NCBI GenBank assembly: GCA_958428235.1
Contig: CAUAFG010000005.1
Location: forward strand, 1 to 64,000
Length of the DNA stretch: 64,000 nucleotides
Reading direction: 5' to 3'
Source of the DNA: Faeciplasma sp900553675
Lineage (GTDB): Bacteria; Bacillota; Clostridia; Oscillospirales; Ruminococcaceae
The notes beneath the pieces were generated by a model, which did not search any database, had not been told where the DNA came from, and saw nothing but the letters and a program-made list of their open reading frames with translations. A program made the position numbers and the translations under genes. How positions within the stretch are numbered: the first letter of the stretch is position 1; each line of letters begins with the position of its first letter. Shown piece by piece: positions 52,038-60,030 of the stretch.

Positions 52038-53222
52038 ATGAATACATTCAGAAAAATTGTTGCCGTTTTAATGGTCTTGGCAATGACATTCTCCCTCACC
52101 GCCTGCGGAGACACCTCATGGATAGTAAAGGTTGACGGTGAAACCGTTCCGAGCGGCGTTTACATCTATTATCAGACTGCCGGATATACCGCAGCAGGCT
52201 ATGAGCTTGCCGCAACCGACCAGAACTATTACTACTACATGATGTATGGAATGTCCTATCTCGACCAGAAGGTCGGCGAAAAGACCGTTCCGGAATACAT
52301 GAACGACTATGCTCTTTCCATGAGCAAGCAGTATATCGTGGTTGAAAAGCTGTTCGACGAGCTGGGTCTTGAGCTTACCGAGGATGATAAAAAGCTTATC
52401 GACACTCAGGTAAACAGCCTTTGGAACAACAACGGCGCACAGTTTGAAAAGATCGGCGTAGGCAAGGAGTCGGTAAGAAAGGTTACAACCAGCACCCTGA
52501 AAGAGGAAAAGGTGTTCAACGCCTACTATGAGGTCGGCGGTATCAACGGCACCACCGAAGACGATATTAAGGCATACCTTGAAGACAACTATGCAAGAGT
52601 CAAGTTCTTAACCTTCAACTACGCCGACAGTGCAGACGATGCCGTTGACGAAGCAAGAAAGAACAAGGCTCTGGAGGATGCTCAGTCGTATCTCGACAGA
52701 ATCGCAGCCGGTGAGGACATCAATGCCCTTATCGAAGAACACACAGCCGAGATTGCCGCGGAAAACGAAGCCGACGAGGAAGCAAACGTAAAGCCGGATC
52801 TTCCGGAGCTGGAAGACGGCGAGGCGGAGGACGGCTCTGAGGACGCCGCCGAGGATGGCGAAGCTGAGGAAGAGGTAGAGGCTGAAGAGCCTGTAGACCC
52901 CTATGCTCACGAAAACATCATCTTTAAGGATGCAAAGTCCCCCAGTGAAAAGTTTGTAAACTATGTCTTCACCGAAATCAAGACCGGCGAAGTAAAGCTG
53001 GTTCAGGACGATACCAACATCTATGTAGTATCCAAGATGGACGTTTTAGAAAGAACCGATATCTACGATTCTAACCGCGAATCCTTCTTGTATGCCCTCT
53101 TTGACAGCGATTTCACCTCGCTTGTAAACGAAAGACTTGCAGGATACAACGTCGAGGTCAACGACAATTCCGTAAAGAGATATAAGGCTGAAAATGCTGT
53201 TGAAAAGCCTGCTGAGGAATAA
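52038..53222 (+). CDS. PrsA/SurA-like lipoprotein
   Basis: 394 residues. The signal peptide ends at the lipobox SLTAC (Cys about 22). A SurA-N-like helical region (about 35-200) is followed by a strongly acidic linker (about 253-287, rich in Glu/Asp) and a C-terminal part (about 290-385) that resembles a reduced PPIase or chaperone segment. It probably helps fold secreted proteins outside the membrane. The match to the family is by layout rather than by a clear motif. Confidence 0.7.
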   Translation: MNTFRKIVAVLMVLAMTFSLTACGDTSWIVKVDGETVPSGVYIYYQTAGYTAAGYELAATDQNYYYYMMYGMSYLDQKVGEKTVPEYMNDYALSMSKQYIVVEKLFDELGLELTEDDKKLIDTQVNSLWNNNGAQFEKIGVGKESVRKVTTSTLKEEKVFNAYYEVGGINGTTEDDIKAYLEDNYARVKFLTFNYADSADDAVDEARKNKALEDAQSYLDRIAAGEDINALIEEHTAEIAAENEADEEANVKPDLPELEDGEAEDGSEDAAEDGEAEEEVEAEEPVDPYAHENIIFKDAKSPSEKFVNYVFTEIKTGEVKLVQDDTNIYVVSKMDVLERTDIYDSNRESFLYALFDSDFTSLVNERLAGYNVEVNDNSVKRYKAENAVEKPAEE

Positions 53223-53251
53223 TTTTCGCACATAATAATCGATACAAAACA

Positions 53252-53291
53252 AGTCCGGATTGACAACAAAGCACATCAATCCGGACTGTTT
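53252..53291 (+). terminator. Terminator of the PrsA-like gene
   Basis: AGTCCGGATTG and CAATCCGGACT form an 11-bp perfect stem with a 14-nt loop, followed by GTTT. It can serve both flanking convergent genes. Confidence 0.8.
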
Positions 53292-53312
53292 AATTATCAT
53301 TCTGCGATAATA

Positions 53313-53780
53313 TTATATCTTCCTGCCATCCACCCAAGCCCCCGAAAGCCTATCCCCGCAGTAGTAAAGCTTCAACGAAAAGAACGGACGGTTTTCTTTC
53401 AGCAGCCTGAAAAATATCTTATCTCCCTCCCATATGGGCAGGGAGTTAATTTTGTCTATATCCACCCATTCAAGCTCGCCCTCGGAGCATTCGCCCACCT
53501 CGCCGGCGAATTTGTCGCAGGTGAACAGGTGCATATGCTCGGTGTAACCGTCCTCGGTGACAAAGGTCACCAAGCCGCGGTATCTCGGACAGATAAGCTT
53601 TAAGGATGTTTCTTCATATACCTCGCGCAGAATGCAGTCGTAGGGAGACTCACCGTACTCCATCTTTCCGCCTATGCCCAGCCACTTATCCTTGTTGATA
53701 TCGTTCTGCTTTTTAACGCGGTGGAGCATAAGATATGCCCCGCCTTTTTCTATGTAACACAGCGTTGAATTGATTATCAT
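53313..53780 (-). CDS. NUDIX hydrolase
   Basis: A 155-residue nucleoside-diphosphate-linked hydrolase. The Nudix box is GGKMEYGESPYDCILREVYEETSL at about 37-60, with the catalytic Glu residues in REVYEE. The N-terminus (CYIEKGGAYLMLHRVKKQNDINKDKWLGIGGK) resembles MutT/8-oxo-dGTP diphosphatases of Firmicutes. It is convergent with the PrsA-like gene. Confidence 0.92.
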   Translation of the reverse strand: MIINSTLCYIEKGGAYLMLHRVKKQNDINKDKWLGIGGKMEYGESPYDCILREVYEETSLKLICPRYRGLVTFVTEDGYTEHMHLFTCDKFAGEVGECSEGELEWVDIDKINSLPIWEGDKIFFRLLKENRPFFSLKLYYCGDRLSGAWVDGRKI

Positions 53781-53897
53781 AAAACAGTCTCCTTTTTGCT
53801 GAATATTTCACGAAAAAATGCTAATACTTAGCTTAGTTAGCAGGTTCGCAAAACCATATGCGCGGGCTGCTCCCAAAAGAAAGGACTGGTAAAAACC

Positions 53898-54626
53898 ATG
53901 AAAAAAGTGAAGTTCAGACGCAGCGGCTCTGCCGGCAAGGGTGTTTATATAGCGTTGTGCGCGGGAATACTTGCCGTCGGAGCGGTAACATTCGCGGGAT
54001 ATAAGGCGGCGGTAGGCTCGCTCACCAAAAATATCATCCCCGATGTCACCATTCAGACAAGCCCCGAACCGGACATCGACACAAGTCAGGTTGACAAAAT
54101 TCTTTCGGACATAGAACGTTCCGAACCCCAAAGCACGCCGGATGCGGCTGATATCCCCGCTCCGGCGCAGACTCCTGTCGACATAACCGACGAATTGCAG
54201 ACCCTTTACTATGAGCAGGCAAAGATGTTCCCGGTTTCCGGAGATATTGCAGGCGAATACTCGTGGGGAGAGCTGGTTAAGGCATCCTCAGGCGTGTGGC
54301 GCACCCACGACGGCATTGACCTTATGGCGGACGCCGGCTCAGACGTTAAGTCTATGACCTCCGGCAAGGTAACCGACATCTACAGCGACCCTCTATGGGG
54401 CAACTGCGTTGTTATCGACCACGGCGAAACGGTTATCGGCTGCTATTACGGACTTTCACCCGAAATCAGCGTTGCCGTCGGTGACAGTGTAGGCGCGGGC
54501 GAGGTAATAGGAAAGGTAGGAAACACCGCCGACATCGAGTCGGATTTAGGACCTCATCTTCACTTCGCCTTGAAGTTTGAAGGCTCGTGGATAGATCCGG
54601 TTTCCTATATCGAACCGATGAAATAA
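53898..54626 (+). CDS. M23 peptidase, SpoIIQ-like
   Basis: 242 residues. One N-terminal membrane helix (about 18-36), an extracytoplasmic Pro/Ser-rich spacer, and a LytM/M23 domain (about 110-240). The metal motifs HDGID (HxxxD) and HLHF (HxH) are both present, so zinc binding is likely. YYGL replaces the usual YxHL, which matches SpoIIQ-type proteins in the forespore membrane channel. A general endopeptidase role cannot be excluded. Confidence 0.82.
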   Translation: MKKVKFRRSGSAGKGVYIALCAGILAVGAVTFAGYKAAVGSLTKNIIPDVTIQTSPEPDIDTSQVDKILSDIERSEPQSTPDAADIPAPAQTPVDITDELQTLYYEQAKMFPVSGDIAGEYSWGELVKASSGVWRTHDGIDLMADAGSDVKSMTSGKVTDIYSDPLWGNCVVIDHGETVIGCYYGLSPEISVAVGDSVGAGEVIGKVGNTADIESDLGPHLHFALKFEGSWIDPVSYIEPMK

Positions 54627-54639
54627 TCGCAATTCAATC

Positions 54640-54674
54640 AAGGACTGATGGGTGCTTCCCACCAGTCCTTTTTT
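54640..54674 (+). terminator. Terminator of the M23 gene
   Basis: AAGGACTG(AT)GGTG pairs with (CACC)AGTCCTT, followed by TTTT. Confidence 0.88.
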
Positions 54675-54864
54675 GTATACAACTTAGTCGGCATTTTAAG
54701 CCCACATCCCGCAAAAGTCCGGCGTTTCCGTCCGAAAATTGCAGACAAAAGATTAGTATACGCAGATATTTGCCTACCTTCCGGACAAATCATCAACGAC
54801 GGAGGAAACGCTCTGCGCGACGGCAAACAAAAGTATGAAGATTACAAAGTACGCGCCGTCGTCT

Positions 54865-55116
54865 TTATCCCTTTAGTCCCCTTGCCTGTCTGTCCATATC
54901 CTCAACCACGATATCGTATATCTCGCCGAGCGAAGCACAGTATTCAAGAATCTTCCAAGGCTCGTTGGTGTGGAAATGAATCTTGATAAGCTCCTCATCT
55001 CCGATTGCCAAAAGGCTGTCGCCCTTGAAATTTTCGATGATGTAGTCGTTGATAGCGTCCTCGTCGAGGTCTTTGCCCTCGATTAAAAGCTGGGTGTCGT
55101 AGCGAAATTCAAGCAT
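54865..55116 (-). CDS. Stand-alone FakA middle-domain-like mini-protein
   Basis: 83 residues matching the central segment of FakA/YloV fatty-acid kinases: FRYDTQLLIEGKDLDEDAI, GDSLLAIGDEELIKIHFHTNEPWKILEY, LGEIYDIVVEDM. In FakA this part lies after the ATP-binding Dak domain and helps contact the acyl carrier FakB. Here it stands alone without kinase residues. It begins 9 bp after the permease stop. The function is unknown; a regulatory or metal-responsive role is possible. Confidence 0.75.
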   Translation of the reverse strand: MLEFRYDTQLLIEGKDLDEDAINDYIIENFKGDSLLAIGDEELIKIHFHTNEPWKILEYCASLGEIYDIVVEDMDRQARGLKG

Positions 55117-55125
55117 GATGTCCTC

Positions 55126-55980
55126 CTAAAATGCAAGATTTATTATCAGCCCGCTTGCGGCTCCTATTGCGTAAAGCAGGGCGGTTATACCTATGTTTTG
55201 TTTGAGATTTTTGTTTGTGCGGAACAAAACCACCAGTCCCAATCCCGCTCCGGTTGAAAGACCCGCGACTACCGAGCCGAAGGACAGACTTCCCGCAGCA
55301 TAGAGATTTGTCAGCACAACCGAAGCCGAGCAGTTGGGAATAAGCCCTATCAGCGCGGCAAGAAGGGGCTGGAAGGCACTGTCGGTCATTAAAACGCGGT
55401 CGAGCCGCTCCTCTCCCAAAAGATATATTGCAAAGCCCAATATAAGCGACACTACAAACAGAAAAGTAAATATCTGCGCGGTGTGCTTTATGGCAGAGTA
55501 TAAAATTCCGTGTTCCTCGCAGCCGCGGTCCTCGCAGAGGTCGTGGTAGGGCTCGTTTTCCTCGTTTCCTCGGCGGTGGCAGAGCTTCATAACGCCGTCT
55601 ACAAGAAGTCCAGCAAGCACAGCAATAACAGCCTTTGCGGCTATCAGCTTCCATACCTCGCCCACGCTCTGCGGGTTGGAAAGAAGTATGGGTATAGCTT
55701 CGTCGCTGGTGGCGATGTATACCGCTATAAGAGTTCCTAAGCTTACAAGCCTTCCGGAGTAGAGATTCGAGACCGCAACCGAAAATCCGCACTGCGGAAT
55801 GCATCCGAAAAGCGCTCCGCCGACCGGACCGAATGGTCCCAATTTGCGCAGAGAGTTTGCAAGCTTGTCCGACGCCTTATGTTCTAAATATTCTATAAGA
55901 AGGTAGACCGCAAATAAAAACGGCAGCATTTTAGCCGTATCTATAAGCGCGTCAAGAATTATATCCAAAACCGCTTCCAT
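55126..55980 (-). CDS. Putative heavy-metal/manganese exporter (ten-TM type)
   Basis: 284 residues from ATG 55980 (AAAGGA upstream). It contains about eight to ten membrane helices in two related halves, each with a small-residue signature (ALFGCIPQCGFSVAVSNLYSGRL near 60; IGLIPNCSASVVLTNLYAAGSL near 215). Cys and Asn in these repeats suggest metal transport. A His/Cys-rich loop lies between the halves (CHRRGNEENEPYHDLCEDRGCEEHG). This matches the ArsP_2-type putative exporters. It shares its operon with the FakA-like mini-protein. Confidence 0.85.
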   Translation of the reverse strand: MEAVLDIILDALIDTAKMLPFLFAVYLLIEYLEHKASDKLANSLRKLGPFGPVGGALFGCIPQCGFSVAVSNLYSGRLVSLGTLIAVYIATSDEAIPILLSNPQSVGEVWKLIAAKAVIAVLAGLLVDGVMKLCHRRGNEENEPYHDLCEDRGCEEHGILYSAIKHTAQIFTFLFVVSLILGFAIYLLGEERLDRVLMTDSAFQPLLAALIGLIPNCSASVVLTNLYAAGSLSFGSVVAGLSTGAGLGLVVLFRTNKNLKQNIGITALLYAIGAASGLIINLAF

Positions 55981-56014
55981 ATTGATTCCTTTCATAATCA
56001 AGTGATTGCCGAAT

Positions 56015-56204
56015 AATACTAATTCGCAATCAGCCTGTAGCCAAAGCCGACAGATAAAATAAGACCAATCAAGGAAAGCGACCGCAGTAATACAACGTTT
56101 TAGAGCAAAAACTGCTCTAAAACCGCGTATTGCAAGGTTGCTTGACGCAGAGTGGGCTTATTTTAGCGAAGGATTTGGCTATAGGATGGTTGTGAATTAG
56201 TATT
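56015..56204. repeat. 190-bp inverted repeat with AATACTAATT ends (MITE-like)
   Basis: Arms of about 50 bp start AATACTAATTC at both ends and continue with related GCCTGTAGCCAAAGCC / ATCCTATAGCCAAATCC sequence. A second hairpin GTTTTAGAGCA/TGCTCTAAAAC lies in the middle. The ends match the element at 47674-47775. Arm differences are mostly mismatches, pointing to decay rather than selection for RNA pairing. It now forms the 5' leader of the exporter operon. Confidence 0.75.
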
Positions 56205-56205
56205 T

Positions 56206-56234
56206 AGTATAGCACTTGCGGGGCGGTACGTCAA
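56206..56234 (-). promoter_or_regulatory. Promoter of the exporter operon
   Basis: On the minus strand TTGACG (56229-56234) and TATACT (56206-56211) with a 17-bp spacer. Transcription starts at or inside the MITE-like repeat. Confidence 0.78.
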
Positions 56235-56257
56235 GAGAAAAACGCCGCACAAAGCAG

Positions 56258-56286
56258 TTGATTTTGTATCGGAAGTATGTTACAAT
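56258..56286 (+). promoter_or_regulatory. Promoter of maf
   Basis: TTGATT (56258-56263) and TACAAT (56281-56286) with a 17-bp spacer, about 60 bp before the start codon. Confidence 0.65.
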
Positions 56287-56346
56287 AATTATAATATCAA
56301 TTATGCCTTCAAAGCTTAGATACAAAATATAAAGGAATGACTTAAT

Positions 56347-56922
56347 ATGCCCGATATAAACTATGTTTTAGCCTCAAAATCTCCCCGCCGCGCCGAGCTT
56401 ATGCACTATATCACCCCCGATTTTGAGATACTTCCCGCCGAGTGCGGCGAAAACCCTCCCGATGGAATCGAGCCGGACGAAATACCCGAGTTTCTTGCGG
56501 TGCAAAAGGCTCTGGATGTCTGCAAAAAGCGCCCCGATTCGCTTGTTATCGGGTGCGACACTGTTGTAATCTTAAACGGCGAAATACTTGGCAAGCCCAA
56601 GGACATGGACGACGCTTTCAGAATGCTTAAAGCCCTTTCGGGCAGAGTCCACACCGTCGTCAGCGGGGTGTGCATATGCTATAAGGGCAAAACGCTTTCG
56701 TTCACTCAGAAAACCGCTGTTGAGTTTTATCCTATATCCGACGAGGATATTCGTGATTATATAAGCCAATCCAATCCGCTCGACAAGGCGGGTTCATACG
56801 GTATTCAGGACAAGGGCGGGCTGTTCGTAAAGGAAATTTGCGGCGATTATTATAACGTCGTCGGACTGCCGGTTGCGCGGCTGAATCTCGAAATCAAAAA
56901 GCTTGTCATGCTTTTGGGCTGA
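56347..56922 (+). CDS. maf: Maf nucleoside-triphosphate pyrophosphatase
   Basis: A 191-residue house-cleaning enzyme removing modified or non-canonical NTPs. Conserved motifs are LASKSPRRAELM near residue 7, VIGCDTVVILNGEILGKP near 67, and KAGSYGIQDKGG near 145. It heads a small plus-strand cluster (15 bp to the next gene). In many Firmicutes Maf neighbours cell-shape genes; here the next gene is of unknown function. Confidence 0.95.
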   Translation: MPDINYVLASKSPRRAELMHYITPDFEILPAECGENPPDGIEPDEIPEFLAVQKALDVCKKRPDSLVIGCDTVVILNGEILGKPKDMDDAFRMLKALSGRVHTVVSGVCICYKGKTLSFTQKTAVEFYPISDEDIRDYISQSNPLDKAGSYGIQDKGGLFVKEICGDYYNVVGLPVARLNLEIKKLVMLLG

Positions 56923-56936
56923 GAAAGGAGCATTGC

Positions 56937-57257
56937 ATGGGATTGTTCGGAAAAAAGAAAAAGGATAAATATGCTCTCACCAAAAAAGAGCTTGCCCGAT
57001 TCAACGGCAAGCCGCTTCAATACGCCGTCGAGCGGGTAGACGGAATAGAAAGGGTCTTGGGCAAGAACGGCGGAATCATAGTATTAGACGATGTTATAGT
57101 CGTTATGTGCGAAGCACACGAGGTGTTCCGCTGCCGGATAAAGGATTCAACGGTTGCGGAGCTTTTAAGCGGCAACGGCGTTGAAATCAGCGGGATTGAC
57201 GATTACACCGGCGAAAAGCGGTATGTCGTCGCCCACTACTCCTACTACCGCAAATAG
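56937..57257 (+). CDS. Small protein of unknown function after maf
   Basis: 106 residues starting MGLFGKKKKDKYALTKKELARFNGK. A basic N-terminal patch is followed by a beta-rich domain (YAVERVDGIERVLGKNGGIIVLDDVIVVMCEAHEVFRCRI). No membrane helix is present. Good ribosome-binding site AAAGGAG. It is likely co-transcribed with maf and the lipid kinase gene 18 bp downstream. The family is not recognised. Confidence 0.8.
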   Translation: MGLFGKKKKDKYALTKKELARFNGKPLQYAVERVDGIERVLGKNGGIIVLDDVIVVMCEAHEVFRCRIKDSTVAELLSGNGVEISGIDDYTGEKRYVVAHYSYYRK

Positions 57258-57275
57258 CTTGGGAGGGCATACGTC

Positions 57276-58175
57276 ATGAACAAAAAGCTGTTATTTGTTT
57301 ACAATCCGCATTCCGGCAAGCAGGCGGTTTCACGCAAGCTCTCAGCGATTGTGGATATCTTCGCCGCGGATGGATATGATGTAACCTGCCATCCCACCCA
57401 AGCAAGGCTTGACTGCATGGAGACCGTATCGGAGCAAGCCGGACTTTACGATATGGTAGTAGTCTCCGGCGGAGACGGCACCCTCAACGAAGCCGTTAAC
57501 GGCTATATGCAGGCGGGCTGCACAAAGCCGATGGGATACATCCCCTTCGGCTCCACCAACGACTTTTCGCACTCCACCGGAATCCCGATACAGCCGCTGA
57601 AGGCGGCGCAGACCGTTATAGACGGCGAGCCTATGCTCTGCGACTTGGGCTGCTTCAACGGCAGGTATTTTACATATGTTGCAGGCTTCGGAACTCTTGC
57701 GGAGGTCTCCTACAGCACCCCACAGGACATCAAAAACGCGCTTGGCTTTTCGGCGTATATTTTGGAGGGACTGTCCGCCCTGACTACTATTGAGTCCTTC
57801 AATCTAAGCTACGAGGCAGACGAACGCTCCGGCGAAGGCGAATATCTTTTAGGTCTTGTAACAAACACACTCCATGTGGCAGGCTTTAAAAATATTGTTT
57901 CAAGCAATGTGCTTTTAAACGACGGTCTTTTTGAGGTGCTGCTTGTCAAAAAGCCGAAGACCGCCTCAGACCTGCAAAAAATCGCTTCAAGCATACTTAG
58001 CCGCAATTTCGACAATGAATGTATCGAATCCTTCAAGACCGCTAAAATAACGGTCACGGCAAAGGATAAGCCGCTTTCGTGGACGCTGGACGGCGAAAAC
58101 GGCGGCGAACACCTTGTCTCGCGGATAGAAATTCACGAGCGCGCATTAAATATTATGACAAAGAAACGAAAGTAA
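57276..58175 (+). CDS. Diacylglycerol/lipid kinase, YegS/DgkB family
   Basis: A 299-residue lipid kinase. The N-terminal domain has YNPHSGK near 10, the nucleotide-binding GGDGTLNEAVNG near 69 and PFGSTNDFSHS near 90. The C-terminal beta-sandwich ends SWTLDGENGGE. It phosphorylates diacylglycerol or a related lipid at the membrane, recycling glycerolipid for phospholipid or glycolipid synthesis. It ends in a terminator before the acyltransferase-glycosyltransferase operon. Confidence 0.92.
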   Translation: MNKKLLFVYNPHSGKQAVSRKLSAIVDIFAADGYDVTCHPTQARLDCMETVSEQAGLYDMVVVSGGDGTLNEAVNGYMQAGCTKPMGYIPFGSTNDFSHSTGIPIQPLKAAQTVIDGEPMLCDLGCFNGRYFTYVAGFGTLAEVSYSTPQDIKNALGFSAYILEGLSALTTIESFNLSYEADERSGEGEYLLGLVTNTLHVAGFKNIVSSNVLLNDGLFEVLLVKKPKTASDLQKIASSILSRNFDNECIESFKTAKITVTAKDKPLSWTLDGENGGEHLVSRIEIHERALNIMTKKRK

Positions 58176-58179
58176 TCAT

Positions 58180-58218
58180 GTCAGCCAAAGCCAATTCGGC
58201 GGCGGCTGACAATTTTTT
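58180..58218 (+). terminator. Terminator of the lipid-kinase operon
   Basis: GTCAGCC pairs with GGCTGAC, followed by AATTTTTT. Confidence 0.8.
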
Positions 58219-58363
58219 GCGCTTTTCTCCGGTATAATAGGCTATATATCGAAAAAACTATCACGATTTTGCACTATTTGCCCGATTAATTGAGATTCAG
58301 TTGAGATTGCGGTATTACAATAATCTAAAATGGGGAAAATAGGAGTGCGCGCGGCAGGACTTT

Positions 58364-59170
58364 TTGAAGTATTATCCCGCGCGACGTCAGAAGCTTATGT
58401 CAAAAAAAGTACAGTATTACTCTTCCTTTTCCGAGGATATCATAAGCTCGGAAAATCAGTCCGCAACGGTTCCCGATGGCTATGAATGGATACGCACGGG
58501 GCTTAAAGCGAAAATATCCTCTGCCCTGATTTACGGCACTGCCGTCGTCTTAGGCTGGATCTGGTGCAAGGCGGCTCTTCACATATCCTATAAAAACAGA
58601 CAGGCTGTAAACTCCGCCACCGACGGCTGCTTTATCTTTTGCAATCACACCCAGCCGTTCGGAGATGTTGTTCTGCCGGCATTTTTGAGTCTTAAAAAGC
58701 GGGTGTACACCATAGTCAGCCCCGCGAATTTAGGGATACCGGTGATAGGCAGGATTCTTCCCGCGCTGGGCGCTCTGCCGATTCCTTCGGGACTCAATGG
58801 GATGAAAAGCTTTTTAAGTGCGGTTGGAAAAAGGGCTTCCGGCAAAAACTGCGTTGTAATATATCCCGAAGCGCACGTGTGGCAGTACTACACAAAAATA
58901 CGCCCCTTTGAGGATACCTCCTTCCGGTTTCCATGCGATCTTGACAAGCCTGCCTTTGCCATGACGGTTACATATCAAAAGCGAAGATTCGGAAGCCGCC
59001 CCAAGACGACGATATATTTAGACGGACCATTTTACCCCGATAAAAGCCTCAACCCCAAGCAGCGCCGAGCCGAGCTGTGCAGCCGCGTAAAAGCCGCTAT
59101 GGTTCAAAAAAGCAAGCTCAGCACCTATGAATACATAAAATACGTTAAGAGAGGAGACCAAACGGCATGA
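58364..59170 (+). CDS. Lysophospholipid acyltransferase-like protein (PlsC fold)
   Basis: About 268 residues from TTG 58364 (GGCAGGA upstream) or 257 from ATG 58397. A membrane-associated acyltransferase with motif I NHTQPFGD near 98, a proline-rich FxPAFLSLKKR segment, and YPEAHVWQYY near 175 in place of FPEG. Motif I has one extra residue against the classic HX4D (HX5D), so this may be a variant subfamily. It overlaps the next gene by 4 bp. It is probably involved in acylating a glycolipid intermediate. Confidence 0.8.
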   Translation: MKYYPARRQKLMSKKVQYYSSFSEDIISSENQSATVPDGYEWIRTGLKAKISSALIYGTAVVLGWIWCKAALHISYKNRQAVNSATDGCFIFCNHTQPFGDVVLPAFLSLKKRVYTIVSPANLGIPVIGRILPALGALPIPSGLNGMKSFLSAVGKRASGKNCVVIYPEAHVWQYYTKIRPFEDTSFRFPCDLDKPAFAMTVTYQKRRFGSRPKTTIYLDGPFYPDKSLNPKQRRAELCSRVKAAMVQKSKLSTYEYIKYVKRGDQTA

Positions 59171-60030
59171 ACATTCTATACTGCGGAGACAAGCACATTG
59201 AAGACGGTCTTATAATATCGGTGCTTTCGCTGACAGAGAATGTCGGCGAGCCGCTCAACGTTTACGTCATGACGGTTGAGCTTAAAAACGAACAATTCAA
59301 CCTCGAGCCGGTCTCGGACAGCGTTATTGACTATCTTAAAAGAACAGTAGCCGAAAGAACCGGCGGGAGCGTTAAAAAGTTTGACGTTACCGATTTATTT
59401 TCAAGAGAGCTTCCCCAAGCAAACATGGAAACCCGCTTTACCCCCTGCTGTATGCTACGCCTGTTTGCGGACGAAATACCCGAAATCCCCGAAAGAGTGC
59501 TGTATCTTGACAACGACGTTGTGGCGAGAATGGATATCTCGGACTTCTACTATCAGGATATAGATACTTACGAGCTTGCCGGAGTTTTAGACTACTACGG
59601 CAGATGGTTTTTCCGCAAAAATATCTTTAAGATGGACTACCTCAACTCCGGCGTGCTGCTTTTAAATATGCGCAAAATACACGAAAGCGGGCTTTTCAGA
59701 AAGTGCCGCGAGATGTGCGTATGCGAAAAGATGTTCATGCCCGATCAGTCGGCGATAAACAAGCTTGCCAACAAGAAAATCATCCGTGACCGCCGCTTTA
59801 ACGAGCAGCGTAAGCTTCACAAAAACACTGTCATGCAGCACTTTACAACCAGCTTTAGGTTTTTCCCGTGGTTCCATTCCTTAACGGTCAAGCCTTGGCA
59901 GATAGAGCGGGTGCATGAAATTCTGAAAATCTTTGAATACGACAACCTTTTCACTCAGTATCGCGCAGCGCTCGATATAATATCGGCGGATACATTAAAA
60001 CAAAACAACGAATGTGAGACAAATGCATGA
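59167..60030 (+). CDS. Glycosyltransferase family 8, first copy
   Basis: A 287-residue GT-A-fold retaining glycosyltransferase. The nucleotide-sugar DxD is in YLDNDVVARMDI near 117. The LNSGVLLLNMRKI region near 160 and the C-terminal HFTTSFRFFPWFHSLTVKPW are typical of GT8. It uses a UDP-sugar, probably galactose or glucose. Overlaps of 4 bp on both sides place it in a tightly coupled four-gene operon. Confidence 0.9.
   Translation: MNILYCGDKHIEDGLIISVLSLTENVGEPLNVYVMTVELKNEQFNLEPVSDSVIDYLKRTVAERTGGSVKKFDVTDLFSRELPQANMETRFTPCCMLRLFADEIPEIPERVLYLDNDVVARMDISDFYYQDIDTYELAGVLDYYGRWFFRKNIFKMDYLNSGVLLLNMRKIHESGLFRKCREMCVCEKMFMPDQSAINKLANKKIIRDRRFNEQRKLHKNTVMQHFTTSFRFFPWFHSLTVKPWQIERVHEILKIFEYDNLFTQYRAALDIISADTLKQNNECETNA

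Noticed and set aside
20989..54735. Short match AAGTCCGGCGTTT(A/C)CGTCC in two gaps (about 20990 and 54713)
   Set aside because: About 18 bp in only two places with no structure or gene context; could be chance or a faint repeat.
56015..56204. Manganese yybP-ykoY riboswitch in front of the exporter
   Set aside because: No consensus core is visible, and the long inverted repeat with mismatched arms and shared ends fits a MITE-like element.
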